From VRUE01 sp963762205 (lineage in GTDB: Bacteria; Actinomycetota; Thermoleophilia; Solirubrobacterales; 70-9): a DNA stretch of 64,000 bases. The stretch's first letter is position 1. Each line of letters starts with the position of its first letter. Positions 36,496 through 44,778 of the stretch are shown here, in pieces. The translations under genes and the position numbers were made by a program. The notes beneath the pieces were generated by a model. The model was not told where the DNA came from. It did no database searches and worked only from the letters and a program-made list of their open reading frames with translations. The stretch is taken from NCBI GenBank assembly GCA_963762205.1, contig CAVXJZ010000002.1, forward strand, positions 496,001 through 560,000. Direction: 5' to 3'.

Positions 36496-37881
36496 TCAGG
36501 AGTCGTCGCCCGGCGTCCAGAGCCCGCCCGCGGCCTCGCGCTCCTTCTCCGGGGTCCACAGCTGCTCGCGCGCCTCGGCCTGGCCGACGGGGATCGGCTT
36601 CGCCTCGGACGCGAGCAGGTCCATCGCCTTGCGCACCCGGATGTCCTCGCGCACCATCCCGTCGCGGCCACTCTCGCGCAGGCGCTCGAGCAGCTTCTCC
36701 GGCGTCGTGCGCTCGTGCTCGGCGGTGTGGGCGAGCGCCTCGACCATCTCCTCCTCGCTGACCTCGATCTCCTCGGCCTCGGCCACCGCGGCCAGGACCG
36801 CCTCCCGCTTCAGCTCCTTGACGGCGTCGGGCTTCGATTCCTCGAGCAGCTCCTCCCGGGTCTTGCCCTGCATCTGGAAGTAGCCGGCCGGGTCCATCCC
36901 GCGAGCGGCGAGCTGGCGCTCGAGCCGCTCGAGCCGCTCGGTCGCGCGGGCCAGGGCGAGCTCGTCGGGCACGTCCACGCTCGCGCCCTCGACCGCGGCG
37001 TCGATCGCCGCCACTCGGAAGTCCTGCTCGATGCGCTCGCCGACCGCCTCCCCGAGCCTCTCCTCGATGTCGGCGCGCAGCTCGGCGAGCGTGTCGAACT
37101 CCGACGCTTCGGCGACGAAGTCGTCGTCGAGGTCGGGCATGACCTTCTCGCGGACCTCCTTGACCTTGACCGTGAAGACCGCCTCTTCGCCGGCGAGCTC
37201 CTCGGCCTGATAGTCGTCGGGGAAGGTGACCTCGACCCTGCGCTCCTCGCCGGCCTCGGCGCCGATCAGCTGCGCCTCGAAGCCCTCGATCAGGCGGCCA
37301 CTGCCGAGCTCGAGCAGGTAGTCGCTGGCGGCGCCGCCCTCGAAGGCCCTGCCGTCGAGCAGCCCCTCGAAGTCGATCAGCAGCGCGTCGCCGTCCGCAG
37401 CGGCCCGCTCGACCGGCTCGAGCTTGGCGAAGCTCTCGCGGATCCTCTCGACCTCGCGGTCGACGATGTCGTCGGGCACGTCGGTCTCGGCCCTACCCAC
37501 CTCCAGGCCCCTGTACTCGCCGAGCTTCGCCGCCGGGCGGACACCGATCTCGAACTTGAAGCCGAGCGGCTCGCCCTCCCCCTCCGGGGTCGAGACGATC
37601 TCAACGCTCGGGTCGCCGACCGGGATCACCGCGGAGCCGAGCAGGGCGAGTTCGTACCACTCGGGGAGCGAGTCGCGGATCGCCTCCTCCAGCACCGGCG
37701 CGAAGCCGAGCCGCTGGATCACCAGCGAGGGCGGCGCCTTGCCCTTGCGAAAGCCGGGCAGGCGCATCTCGCGGGCGAGGGTGCGCGCGGCCCGATTGAC
37801 GCCTTTCTCGACGTCCGCGGCCGGCACCTCGACCTCGACCTCGACCCGCGATCCGGGCAGCTCCTTGACGTTCGTCTGCAT
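36496..37881 (-). CDS. tig: Trigger factor
   Basis: 461 residues. Ribosome-binding loop GFRKGKAPPSLV in the N domain, an FKBP-type prolyl isomerase domain (about 155-240; DGDALLIDFEGLLDGRAFEGG) and a long helical, acidic C domain. It binds nascent chains at the tunnel exit. The tig-clpP-clpX order is the standard one, here with the GGDEF gene inserted between tig and clpP. Confidence 0.96.
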   Translation of the reverse strand: MQTNVKELPGSRVEVEVEVPAADVEKGVNRAARTLAREMRLPGFRKGKAPPSLVIQRLGFAPVLEEAIRDSLPEWYELALLGSAVIPVGDPSVEIVSTPEGEGEPLGFKFEIGVRPAAKLGEYRGLEVGRAETDVPDDIVDREVERIRESFAKLEPVERAAADGDALLIDFEGLLDGRAFEGGAASDYLLELGSGRLIEGFEAQLIGAEAGEERRVEVTFPDDYQAEELAGEEAVFTVKVKEVREKVMPDLDDDFVAEASEFDTLAELRADIEERLGEAVGERIEQDFRVAAIDAAVEGASVDVPDELALARATERLERLERQLAARGMDPAGYFQMQGKTREELLEESKPDAVKELKREAVLAAVAEAEEIEVSEEEMVEALAHTAEHERTTPEKLLERLRESGRDGMVREDIRVRKAMDLLASEAKPIPVGQAEAREQLWTPEKEREAAGGLWTPGDDS

Positions 37882-37963
37882 CGGCTGACCCTAGATGATC
37901 CAGCGAACCTGACGATCGTCGCCCTTTCACCGGTAGGCCGGAGAAAAGACGACGAGCGACGGC

Positions 37964-38077
37964 CTATCCGCGGCGGCGCAGCAGGGCGCCGCCGACCGCG
38001 GCGGTGAAGTCGATCGCGAAGGCGAGCCCGCGCCCGAGCGGGCCGGTGACGAGCCACGCCTTCGCCCTAGTCGCCAT
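37964..38077 (-). CDS. 37-residue small protein
   Basis: ATG 38077 overlaps the last codons of the spermidine synthase gene and TAG lies at 37964. The peptide MATRAKAWLVTGPLGRGLAF continues with AIDFTAAVGGALLRRRG: a basic start, a central hydrophobic helix and a basic end, the look of a small membrane-associated protein. Good start context by coupling to the upstream stop. Function unknown. Confidence 0.55.
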   Translation of the reverse strand: MATRAKAWLVTGPLGRGLAFAIDFTAAVGGALLRRRG

Positions 38078-39611
38078 TCGCGTATTCCAGCAGGGAGGAG
38101 TCGACCAGCCACTCGACCGGCGCCCGGTCGTCGGTGAAGACCTCGCCGGGGCCCAGCCGCGGCGAGAGCCGGGCGGCCGCCTCGCGGGCGAGCGGGCGCA
38201 GGTCGGGCGCCAGCGACCCGGCGCGGCGCCCGAGGCGATCGGGTGACAGCGAGCGCCCGCCGGCGAGCAGCAGGGTGTTGGTCGGCTCGATCGGATAGCG
38301 GAGCACGCGCGGGAAGGCGGTCGCCATCGTCGCCCCCAGCACCCGCTCCAGCTCGCCGCTGCCCTCCGGGTGGCCGACGTTGACGATCACGACGCCGCCC
38401 GGGACGAGTCGCTCGCGTGCCAGCTCGAAGAACTCGCGGGTGGTCAGATAGAAGGGGATATAGGGCTGGCGGTAGGCGTCGACCATGATCGCGTCGAAGC
38501 CTCCGGACGAGCGCTCCAGCCAGGGCCGTGCGTCCTCGGCAAAGGTGCGCATGCGCCGGTTGCGCAGGTCGAAGAAGCGCCTCCCCAGCTCGGTCAGCTC
38601 ACCGTCGATCTCGACCGCGTCGACGGCGGTGCCCGGGAAGTAGTGGCCGTAGGCGCGGGCCACGGTGCCGGCGGCGTTGCCGAGGATCGCGATGCGTGCC
38701 GGCGGGCGGGGGGCGGCCGCGAAGGGCAGCACCAGGTGGCCGTCCCAGTAGTCGCCGGTCAGGTAGGTGCCGGGGCGGTAGAGGGAGTGCACCGCCTGGC
38801 CCTCGTTCAGCTCCAGCGCCCGGGACCCGTCCGGCCGTTCGACCACCCGGGCGTACTGGTGCACGGTCTCCGCCTCGTACAGCACCCGGCCGGTGTCGGC
38901 CGCCTTGATCGTCCCGACCGGCGCCGCGACCGCCAGCGCGAGCAGCGCCGGGACGACGGCGAAGCGCCAGCCGAGCCCGGCGGCGGCGACCAGGGCCAGG
39001 ACCAGGGCGAAGACGATGAAGGTCCGCTGCGTGCCCAGCAGCGGGATCAGGAGCAGAGCCGCCGCCATCGTCCCAAACAGCGAGCCGGCCGTCGATATCG
39101 CGTAGAGACGGCCGACCACCTCTCCGGAGCGGCTCGGATCGGCGACGGCGAGCCGCACGGCCCAGGGCGCGGCGGCGCCGAGCAGGGTGACGGGGACGGC
39201 GACCAGCACCAGGACCCCGAACAGCGAGCCGGCGAAGCCGCCCACCGACACCGTGTCGAAGGCGTCGACCGAGAAGCCGAGGAAGGGACGGGCCGCAAAG
39301 GGCACGATCGCGATCAGGACCGCGGCGGCCAGGACCAGGAGGCAGAGGCCCCGCATCTGCGGATGGCGGTCGGCGTAACGGCCTCCGAACCAGTAGCCGA
39401 CCGCGAGGGCGACCAGCACGACGCCGATCGTGTTCGCCCAGACCACGGTCGAGGCGCCGAAGTACGGCGCCAGCAGCCGCGCCGCGGCGATCTCGGCGCC
39501 GAGGCTGGCGGCCCCGACGACGAAGACGAGCGGGGCGAGCAGCGAGCCACCTGGCGACTTACCCACCCCATGGGTCGGAAAGTCGCCAGGCCTAGTCGGA
39601 GTCGCGGTCAT
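38067..39611 (-). CDS. Membrane-fused spermidine synthase-like protein
   Basis: Up to 514 residues. The N-terminal half has about seven membrane helices (LVFVVGAASLGAEIAAARLL onwards, MFS-like). The C-terminal half is a Rossmann methyltransferase-type domain (IAILGNAAGTVARAYGHYFPG, DAVEIDGELTELGRRFF, DAIMVDAYRQPYIPF). This matches fused polyamine aminopropyltransferase-like proteins of actinobacteria. The start is unsure: ATG 39611 overlaps ctaG by 20 bases and the first codons cross a hairpin; GTG 39566 within the hairpin is an alternative that gives a shorter N terminus. Confidence 0.87.
   Translation of the reverse strand: MTATPTRPGDFPTHGVGKSPGGSLLAPLVFVVGAASLGAEIAAARLLAPYFGASTVVWANTIGVVLVALAVGYWFGGRYADRHPQMRGLCLLVLAAAVLIAIVPFAARPFLGFSVDAFDTVSVGGFAGSLFGVLVLVAVPVTLLGAAAPWAVRLAVADPSRSGEVVGRLYAISTAGSLFGTMAAALLLIPLLGTQRTFIVFALVLALVAAAGLGWRFAVVPALLALAVAAPVGTIKAADTGRVLYEAETVHQYARVVERPDGSRALELNEGQAVHSLYRPGTYLTGDYWDGHLVLPFAAAPRPPARIAILGNAAGTVARAYGHYFPGTAVDAVEIDGELTELGRRFFDLRNRRMRTFAEDARPWLERSSGGFDAIMVDAYRQPYIPFYLTTREFFELARERLVPGGVVIVNVGHPEGSGELERVLGATMATAFPRVLRYPIEPTNTLLLAGGRSLSPDRLGRRAGSLAPDLRPLAREAAARLSPRLGPGEVFTDDRAPVEWLVDSSLLEYANGD
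39550..39590 (-). other. Hairpin immediately 3' of ctaG
   Basis: CCTGGCGACTT (39550-39560) pairs exactly with AAGTCGCCAGG (39580-39590), and a central ACCCA/TGGGT can extend it. It starts one base after the ctaG stop (39592-39594) in the direction of transcription and covers the 5' end of the next open frame. Position as in elements A-C, but without their core. Confidence 0.7.
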
Positions 39612-40503
39612 TCCCGGCCGTCGTCAGCCGCTCCTCGAGCAGCGCGCCGTGGCCGGCTGCGACCGCCCGCTGCGCGCGGCGCTCGTCGAGGTCGACGCCG
39701 CGCTCGCGCGCCAGGTCGAGCAGGCGCTGCTTCTCGACGCCTTCGCGGGCGACCTCGAAGAAGACCCAGGCGAGCACCCCCAGGGCGACGAACGTCCCCT
39801 CGATCATCATCAGCGCCCCGGCCGTGCTCTGGTCGGCCTGTGGCGAGAGGTTCCAGAACGCCTCTCCGGGCGCGTAGATCGGATACAGGATCGCGCCCGA
39901 CCACATCAGCACGTTGCCGAGGATCGCGCCGACGAAGCGGACCGCGACCACGTAGGCGACCTTCCAGCCGGCCCCGAACCAGGCCGGCTTCGGCAGCGGC
40001 CCGAAGACCGGCATCCACATCAGGCAGCCGAAGAAGAGGAAGCTCGCGTGCTCGAGGGCGTGAACGGGCGCCGTGCCGTAGGCGTCCTGGTAGAGCGCCG
40101 GGATATGCCAGAAGAAGAGGTTGAGCGCCCAGAGCGGCAGGGCCAGCGCCGGGTGGGTCAGGACCTGGAGCCGATCGAAGAGACGGATCGCGAGGATCGG
40201 CTGCAGCAGCGAGCGGGTCAGGCCGAGGACCAGCAGCAGGGTGGCGATGTCGCCGATCAGCAGGTGCTCGGCCATGTGGGCGATGACGAGCTCCTCGGAG
40301 AGGTGGCCGATCGGGCTGAAGAGCGCGATCGCCACCGTCGCCAGCCCCAAGCCGAAGCAGATCTGGCGCCATGCCGGGACCGGCCGCCCGTCCCAGGCGA
40401 GCACCATCGCGCGGTGCCAGTAGAGGATCGCCGCCGCGGTCAGCGGGATCACCTCGAGCGGCACGAAAGCGCCGGCGACGTGGGCGATGGGGATGCCGCT
40501 CAT
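39592..40503 (-). CDS. CtaG/Caa3-type cytochrome oxidase assembly protein
   Basis: 303 residues from ATG 40503. About seven membrane helices with the family histidines in IAHMAEHLLIGDIATLLL, LNLFFWHIPALY and HALEHASFLFFGCLMWMPVFGP. This is the Bacillus CtaG (caa3_CtaG) family, a proposed copper or haem-copper oxidase assembly factor in the membrane. No oxidase subunits are nearby. The longer upstream frame lacks support. Confidence 0.88.
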   Translation of the reverse strand: MSGIPIAHVAGAFVPLEVIPLTAAAILYWHRAMVLAWDGRPVPAWRQICFGLGLATVAIALFSPIGHLSEELVIAHMAEHLLIGDIATLLLVLGLTRSLLQPILAIRLFDRLQVLTHPALALPLWALNLFFWHIPALYQDAYGTAPVHALEHASFLFFGCLMWMPVFGPLPKPAWFGAGWKVAYVVAVRFVGAILGNVLMWSGAILYPIYAPGEAFWNLSPQADQSTAGALMMIEGTFVALGVLAWVFFEVAREGVEKQRLLDLARERGVDLDERRAQRAVAAGHGALLEERLTTAGNDRDSD

Positions 40504-40591
40504 GGTGGTAGCTTGGCACCCACCCTGTGAGCGCGGAGCGACCAAGCGTCCATGTCTGGTTCCTCGCGCCGGGAGCGCAGCGCGACCTCTG

Positions 40592-42490
40592 ATGTCCCGC
40601 GCCGCCGACAACCGCTTCCCGCCGATCGGCAGCTACGGGTTCCTCTCCGATTGCCACACCGCGGCGCTGGTCTCCTACGCGGGCGCGGTCGAGTGGCTGT
40701 GCCTGCCCCGATTCGACTCGCCGAGCGTGTTCGGCGCCCTGCTCGGGCGGGACGCCGGGCACTTCAGGCTGGCGCCGCGCGGCGTCGTCGTCCCGATCAG
40801 CCGCCGCTACGAGCCCGGCACCCTGGTGATCGAGACGACCTGGGTCACCGAGACCGGATGGGTCGTCGTCCACGACGCGCTGACGATCGGCGAGTGGGTC
40901 CCCGACGGCGACGGCCGCAGCCGCCCGCGCACCGAACACGAGTCCGATTGCTCCCTGTTGCGCACGATGACCTGCATAGACGGCGAGGTGCAGATGGAGA
41001 TGGAGTGCGTGCCGCGCTTCGCCTATGGCGCCGAGGCCGCGGACTGGGTGGCCGGCGGCGTCGGCGAGGCGAGCGCCACCGGCGGTGACGGCACCGGGTT
41101 GCTGCTGACCGGCGACATGGAGCTCTCCCTGGACGGCGGCGTCGCGCGCGGCTCCCTGCACCTGCGCGAGGACGAGTCGGGTTTCTGCGCCGTGACCTGG
41201 GGCGAGGGGGACCTGGGCGGGCCGCGCAGCGCGCCCGAGGCCCTCGAGCGACTGGACTCGACCGAAGAGTTCTGGCGCAGCTGGCTGCGCGACGGCGACT
41301 TCCCCGACCACACCTGGCGGATCCACCTGCAGCGCTCGGCGCTCGTCCTCAAGGGGCTCACCTACACCCCGACCGGGGCGATCGTCGCCGCCCCGACCAC
41401 GTCCCTGCCGGAGACCCCGGGCGGAGAACGCAACTGGGACTACCGATTCAGCTGGATCCGCGACTCGACCTTCAGCCTCTGGGCCCTCCACACGCTCGGC
41501 TTCGACCAGGAGGCGCGCGACTTCATGCGCTTCGTGCTCAGCGTCTGCCGCGAGGATCCCAACCTGCAGATCATGTACGGCATCGGCGGCGAGAAGCAGC
41601 TCGACGAGCAGACCCTCGACCACCTCGAAGGCTACGGCGGCGCCCGGCCCGTGCGGATCGGGAACGGCGCCTTCGACCAGAGCCAGCACGACGTCTGGGG
41701 CGCGCTGCTCGACGCGATCTACCTGCACGAGAAGGCGCTGAAGGGCTCGGGGACCCCGGCCGACCGTGCGCTGATCCGCGCGATGGTCGAAACGGCGATC
41801 GCCGCCTGGCCGAAGCCGGACCAGGGGATCTGGGAGTCGCGCGGCGAGCCCAAGCACTACGTCTCCTCGAAGCTGATGATCTGGGTCGCGGTCGACCGCG
41901 GCGCGCGCCTCGCCCGCAGCGTCGGCCTCGATGAGCTGGCCGACGGCTGGCAGGGGACGGCCGACGAGATCCGCGAGGAGATCCTCGCCCGCGGCTGTCG
42001 CGACGGCGTCTTCCGCCAGCACTACGAGACCGACGCCCTCGACGCCTCCACCCTGCTGATCCCCCTCGTCCGCTTCCTGCCGCCCGACGACGAGCGGGTG
42101 CGCAGGACGGTGGAGGCGATCGCCGACGGGCTCACCGAACACGGCCTCGTCCTCCGCTACCGGGTCGACGAGACCGACGACGGGCTCAGCGGCGAGGAGG
42201 GGACGTTCCTGATCTGCTCGTTCTGGCTGGTCTCGGCGCTCTCCGAGATCGGCGAACAGAGCCGCGCCCGCGACCTCTGCGAACGGCTGCTCCAATCGGC
42301 GGGGTGGCTCGACCTCTTCGCCGAGGAGCTCGACCCGGGAAGCGGCAGGCACCTGGGCAACTTCCCGCAGGCCTTCACCCATCTGGCCCTGATCAACGCG
42401 GTCTCGCACGTGATCGCCGACGAGCAGCGCGAGGACGGCGGGCCCACCGCGGTCTTCAGCGAGATGGGCGGAGTCCGCGAGGCTTCCTGA
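40592..42490 (+). CDS. GH15-family glycoside hydrolase (glucoamylase or trehalase type)
   Basis: 632 residues from ATG 40592 (MSRAADNRFPPIGSYGFLSDC). An N-terminal beta domain leads into an (alpha/alpha)6 barrel with RNWDYRFSWIRDSTFSLWALH, PVRIGNGAFDQSQHDVWGALLDA and GEEGTFLICSFWLVSAL holding the likely catalytic acid. There is no signal peptide, so it is cytosolic. Several actinobacterial members of this clade hydrolyse trehalose, so that substrate is possible. Divergent from ctaG. Confidence 0.92.
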   Translation: MSRAADNRFPPIGSYGFLSDCHTAALVSYAGAVEWLCLPRFDSPSVFGALLGRDAGHFRLAPRGVVVPISRRYEPGTLVIETTWVTETGWVVVHDALTIGEWVPDGDGRSRPRTEHESDCSLLRTMTCIDGEVQMEMECVPRFAYGAEAADWVAGGVGEASATGGDGTGLLLTGDMELSLDGGVARGSLHLREDESGFCAVTWGEGDLGGPRSAPEALERLDSTEEFWRSWLRDGDFPDHTWRIHLQRSALVLKGLTYTPTGAIVAAPTTSLPETPGGERNWDYRFSWIRDSTFSLWALHTLGFDQEARDFMRFVLSVCREDPNLQIMYGIGGEKQLDEQTLDHLEGYGGARPVRIGNGAFDQSQHDVWGALLDAIYLHEKALKGSGTPADRALIRAMVETAIAAWPKPDQGIWESRGEPKHYVSSKLMIWVAVDRGARLARSVGLDELADGWQGTADEIREEILARGCRDGVFRQHYETDALDASTLLIPLVRFLPPDDERVRRTVEAIADGLTEHGLVLRYRVDETDDGLSGEEGTFLICSFWLVSALSEIGEQSRARDLCERLLQSAGWLDLFAEELDPGSGRHLGNFPQAFTHLALINAVSHVIADEQREDGGPTAVFSEMGGVREAS

Positions 42491-42599
42491 GCCAGTCCTC
42501 CGGCACCGGCCTGCTGCACCGCAACGGCGACTTCGCGATCCCCTCCCGCGCCGCCCTGCGCTTCGACGAGCTGTTCGGCGAGTGAGGGCGCTGAAAGAG

Positions 42600-42625
42600 C
42601 CAGGGCCGCCCGGAGGCGGCCCTGG
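42600..42625 (+). terminator. GC-rich terminator hairpin after the GH15 gene
   Basis: A perfect 11-4-11 hairpin CCAGGGCCGCC-CGGA-GGCGGCCCTGG, 110 bases after the GH15 stop. No clear U tract follows, as is common in GC-rich actinobacteria. Confidence 0.7.
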
Positions 42626-42887
42626 TCAGGTGCATGAAACGAGCGCGGGACCCGCGACCGGGTGGGACAACGCCCGGCCTCCCTTTGCTCGCCGGTGCCC
42701 GGGTTGGATTCCGCCGGGCTGCCGAACTCGATGCGGCGCCTAGCGGCCCTGCACCTCCAGTGTCCCCTGCAGCATGTGACTCAAGCTAGGACCACCTCCT
42801 TTCTCTGGTGATCCGATTGAAGCAAATGCGCCAGTCGCCGGGAGGGCGACCTCACAACCAACCCTGCGGTCGGCGTTGCATCCTGCG
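42626..42887. other. Non-coding gap with SD-like mini-ORF and anti-SD hairpin
   Basis: No normal gene is seen. On the minus strand a perfect AAAGGAGG Shine-Dalgarno sequence (complement of 42795-42802) stands 10 bases before a TTG (42782-42784) that opens 14 codons (MSHMLQGTLEVQGR, TAG at 42740). The same spot is a hairpin: GGACCACC (42789-42796) and GGTGATCC (42807-42814) flank TCCTTTCTCT. Read on the plus strand, the left arm and loop give ACCTCCTTTCT, as at the 3' end of 16S rRNA. The rest of the gap shows nothing recognisable. Confidence 0.4.
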
Positions 42888-43166
42888 ATGGGACGGTATG
42901 AGCTGATCGGCGCCGACGGCAGGTCCTACCGGTCGGATACGCCCGGAACGCTCGGGGGGCATCGGCGCAACAGGGGATACGGGAGGCTCGACTGCCGGGT
43001 CGCGTTGAGCTGGATCGCGAAAGGCCACTACGTCGAGCACCGTGTCTTCTTCGCCGACGAGGCGACCGCGATCGCCGCCGGCTACCGCCCGTGCGCGGTC
43101 TGCATGCCGGAGCGCTATCGGGAATGGAAGGCGGACGCCGGCGCCTTCGTGGCCCGAGGGCCATAG
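42888..43166 (+). CDS. Stand-alone Ada-type metal-binding protein
   Basis: 92 residues from ATG 42888 (a TTG four codons earlier is possible). It matches the Ada zinc/alkyl-phosphotriester domain: LDCRVALSWIAKG, VFFADEATAIAAGYRPCAVCMPERYREWK. At least three cysteines (one in the DC pair, two in CAVC) are in place; the first Cys of full Ada is part of the C-R-V stretch. There is no HTH or methyltransferase domain. A role in alkylation repair or metal sensing is open. It ends 14 bases before the CsoR operator. Confidence 0.75.
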   Translation: MGRYELIGADGRSYRSDTPGTLGGHRRNRGYGRLDCRVALSWIAKGHYVEHRVFFADEATAIAAGYRPCAVCMPERYREWKADAGAFVARGP

Positions 43167-43179
43167 GCCCGATGGCAAT

Positions 43180-43196
43180 ATACCCCCCGGGGGTAT
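43180..43196. promoter_or_regulatory. CsoR-type operator
   Basis: A perfect palindrome ATACCCCCCGGGGGTAT (8-1-8) with the TACCCC/GGGGTA layout typical of CsoR boxes. It lies 14 bases ahead of the DUF4396 ATG, overlapping its likely -10 region (TATGCT). The csoR gene is the second gene of the operon, so control is autoregulatory. Confidence 0.85.
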
Positions 43197-43210
43197 GCTA
43201 CTCTGCGCCC

Positions 43211-43807
43211 ATGGACGCCACCGCGACCACCGACCCACGACAATCCGTCGACCACCATCACTCGATGCCGACGGAGGGCGCCGCGCTCACCGGCGTCGCC
43301 GTCTCGGCGACGCTGCACTGCCTGACCGGCTGCGCGATCGGCGAGATCGCGGGCATGGCGATCGGGTCCTCCCTGGGCATGTCGAACCTGGCCACCGTGG
43401 TCCTCGCTGTCGCCCTCGCCTTCGCCTTCGGCTACGGGCTCACCAGCCTCCCCCTGCTCCGGGCCGGACTGGCGCTCTCCGTCGTGATCCCGATCGCCCT
43501 CGCATCCGACACGCTCAGCATCGCGACCATGGAGGTCGTCGACAACGTGATCGTCGTCGCCATCCCGGGTGCGATGGACGCCGGCCTGGGGAGCCTCCTC
43601 TTCTGGGGCAGCCTCGCCTTCGCCCTGGTCGTCGCCGGCGCCTTCGCGGTCCCCGTCAACCGCTACCTGATCGCCCGCGGCAGGGGGCACGCGGCCGTGC
43701 ACGAGACGGGCATCCACGGCGGGCCGCCGGTGCGGGTCGTCGGAATCGTCGCGGCGGCCGGGTTCGTATTCGGCTCGGCCGTACTGCTGGCCGAGGTGCT
43801 CGGCTGA
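43211..43807 (+). CDS. DUF4396 membrane protein
   Basis: 198 residues. A His-rich cytosolic start (VDHHHSMPTEG) is followed by four or five hydrophobic segments, including the family hallmark TLHCLTGCAIGEIAGMAIGSSLGMS with paired cysteines, and DNVIVVAIPGAMDA. DUF4396 proteins have no proven function. Placement under a CsoR box and overlapping csoR suggests copper (or a related thiophilic metal) handling. The lone Cys-x3-Cys and His cluster could bind Cu(I). Confidence 0.78.
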   Translation: MDATATTDPRQSVDHHHSMPTEGAALTGVAVSATLHCLTGCAIGEIAGMAIGSSLGMSNLATVVLAVALAFAFGYGLTSLPLLRAGLALSVVIPIALASDTLSIATMEVVDNVIVVAIPGAMDAGLGSLLFWGSLAFALVVAGAFAVPVNRYLIARGRGHAAVHETGIHGGPPVRVVGIVAAAGFVFGSAVLLAEVLG

Positions 43808-44100
43808 TGGCGACCGCGGAGCAGCCCCCCGCCTACCAGGGCGACAAGGACGCGCTGCTGAAGCGCCTGCGCCGCATCGAGGGCCAGGTGCGTGGAGTCG
43901 AGCGGATGGTCGAGGAGGAGCGCTACTGCATCGACGTCCTCACCCAGATCGCGGCGGTCGAGGCCGCCCTCGACGAGGTCGCCCTCGGCCTGCTCGACGA
44001 CCACGCGCGGCATTGCGTGATCGGCGCCGAGGCGGGCCTGCAGGAGGAGCGAACGACCGAGCTGATGGGCGCAGTCAGGCGTCTGCTGCACCACGGCTGA
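43807..44100 (+). CDS. csoR: CsoR-family copper-sensing repressor
   Basis: 97 residues, all helical. Start ATG overlaps the previous stop (TGATG). The Cu(I) ligands of CsoR are in place: Cys in ERYCIDVL, His in LLDDHARHC and the Cys two residues after the second His. RLRRIEGQVRGVERM is the family start. It probably binds the palindrome at 43180. The last codons are part of a 28-bp duplication. Confidence 0.9.
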   Translation: MATAEQPPAYQGDKDALLKRLRRIEGQVRGVERMVEEERYCIDVLTQIAAVEAALDEVALGLLDDHARHCVIGAEAGLQEERTTELMGAVRRLLHHG

Positions 44101-44138
44101 GAGCCGCCATGTCTGCTGCACCACGGCTGAGAGCCGCC
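44081..44138. repeat. 28-bp direct duplication over the csoR stop
   Basis: The 28 bases 44081-44108, covering the last six codons and stop of csoR, are repeated exactly at 44111-44138 after two extra bases (AT). The second copy is non-coding and lies just upstream of the glutaredoxin-like gene. Confidence 0.95.
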
Positions 44139-44155
44139 GTAGTAGGTTGCAGGCG

Positions 44156-44440
44156 ATGGCGGTCAAACTTCATCGCTGCAGCCTGGTCTGGGCGAAGATC
44201 GACGCGCACCCGTGCTGGAAGGTGCAGAAGGCGCTCGACGAGCAGCGGATCGAGTACGAGGTGGTCAAGGGCCCGGTCCGCCCGAGCAGGCGCGATGAGC
44301 TCGAGCAGCTCTCGGGCCAGCGCAAGTACCCGACGATCGAGTTCGAGGACGGCAGCGTCTACCGCGAGGAATCGAAGGACATGGCCGCGCGGATCAAGGC
44401 CGGCGACCTGTTCGCCGACGGCGCCCAGAACGGCCCCTAG
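44156..44440 (+). CDS. Glutaredoxin-like (GST N-terminal) protein
   Basis: 94 residues from ATG 44156. Thioredoxin-fold order with HPCWKVQKALDEQRIEYEVV, a cis-proline site YPTIEFEDG and KDMAARIKAG at the end. The redox motif is a single Cys (HPCWKV), and a second Cys at KLHRCSL is upstream. It acts in the cytosol, perhaps in thiol repair. Its tail overlaps the convergent GNAT by four bases. Confidence 0.82.
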   Translation: MAVKLHRCSLVWAKIDAHPCWKVQKALDEQRIEYEVVKGPVRPSRRDELEQLSGQRKYPTIEFEDGSVYREESKDMAARIKAGDLFADGAQNGP

Positions 44441-44778
44441 GCCGGCAGGCCGAACCGCTCGCGGCGCTCCTCCGGCACGAGGTCGAGCTCGGCCGGATGG
44501 CGCTCGATGTAGGAGCGCACGAAGGGGCAGAACGGCAGGACGCCGACCCCCTCGGCGCGCGCCCGCCGAAGAGCCTCGCGGGCGAGTTCGCCGCCGAGGC
44601 CCCTGCCCTCGAACTCGGGCTCGATCTCGGTGTGGGTGAGGGCGATCGTCCCCGGCCGCCGGCGGTAGGCGGCGTAGCCGGCGCGGCGGCCGCCGACGAG
44701 GATCTCGAGCCGGCCCGCCTCGCGATCGTCGCGGAACTCGGGCGGCGCGGGGGCCCGGAACCTATCCAGCAGCGACAT
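44437..44778 (-). CDS. GCN5-like acetyltransferase (YjdJ type)
   Basis: 113 residues. The short GNAT with EPEFEGRGLGGELAREALRRA and the terminal LPFCPFVRSYIERHPAELDLV of the YjdJ/GCN5L_CG family, whose terminal CPFxxxYxxxHPE block is the hallmark. Substrate unknown. Overlaps the VOC-like gene upstream by 17 bases. Confidence 0.88.
   Translation of the reverse strand: MSLLDRFRAPAPPEFRDDREAGRLEILVGGRRAGYAAYRRRPGTIALTHTEIEPEFEGRGLGGELAREALRRARAEGVGVLPFCPFVRSYIERHPAELDLVPEERRERFGLPA

Noticed and set aside
42626..42740. Riboswitch or SRP-like RNA in the gap after the GH15 gene
   Set aside because: Looked for cobalamin, c-di-AMP, TPP and SRP motifs on both strands and found no consistent match.
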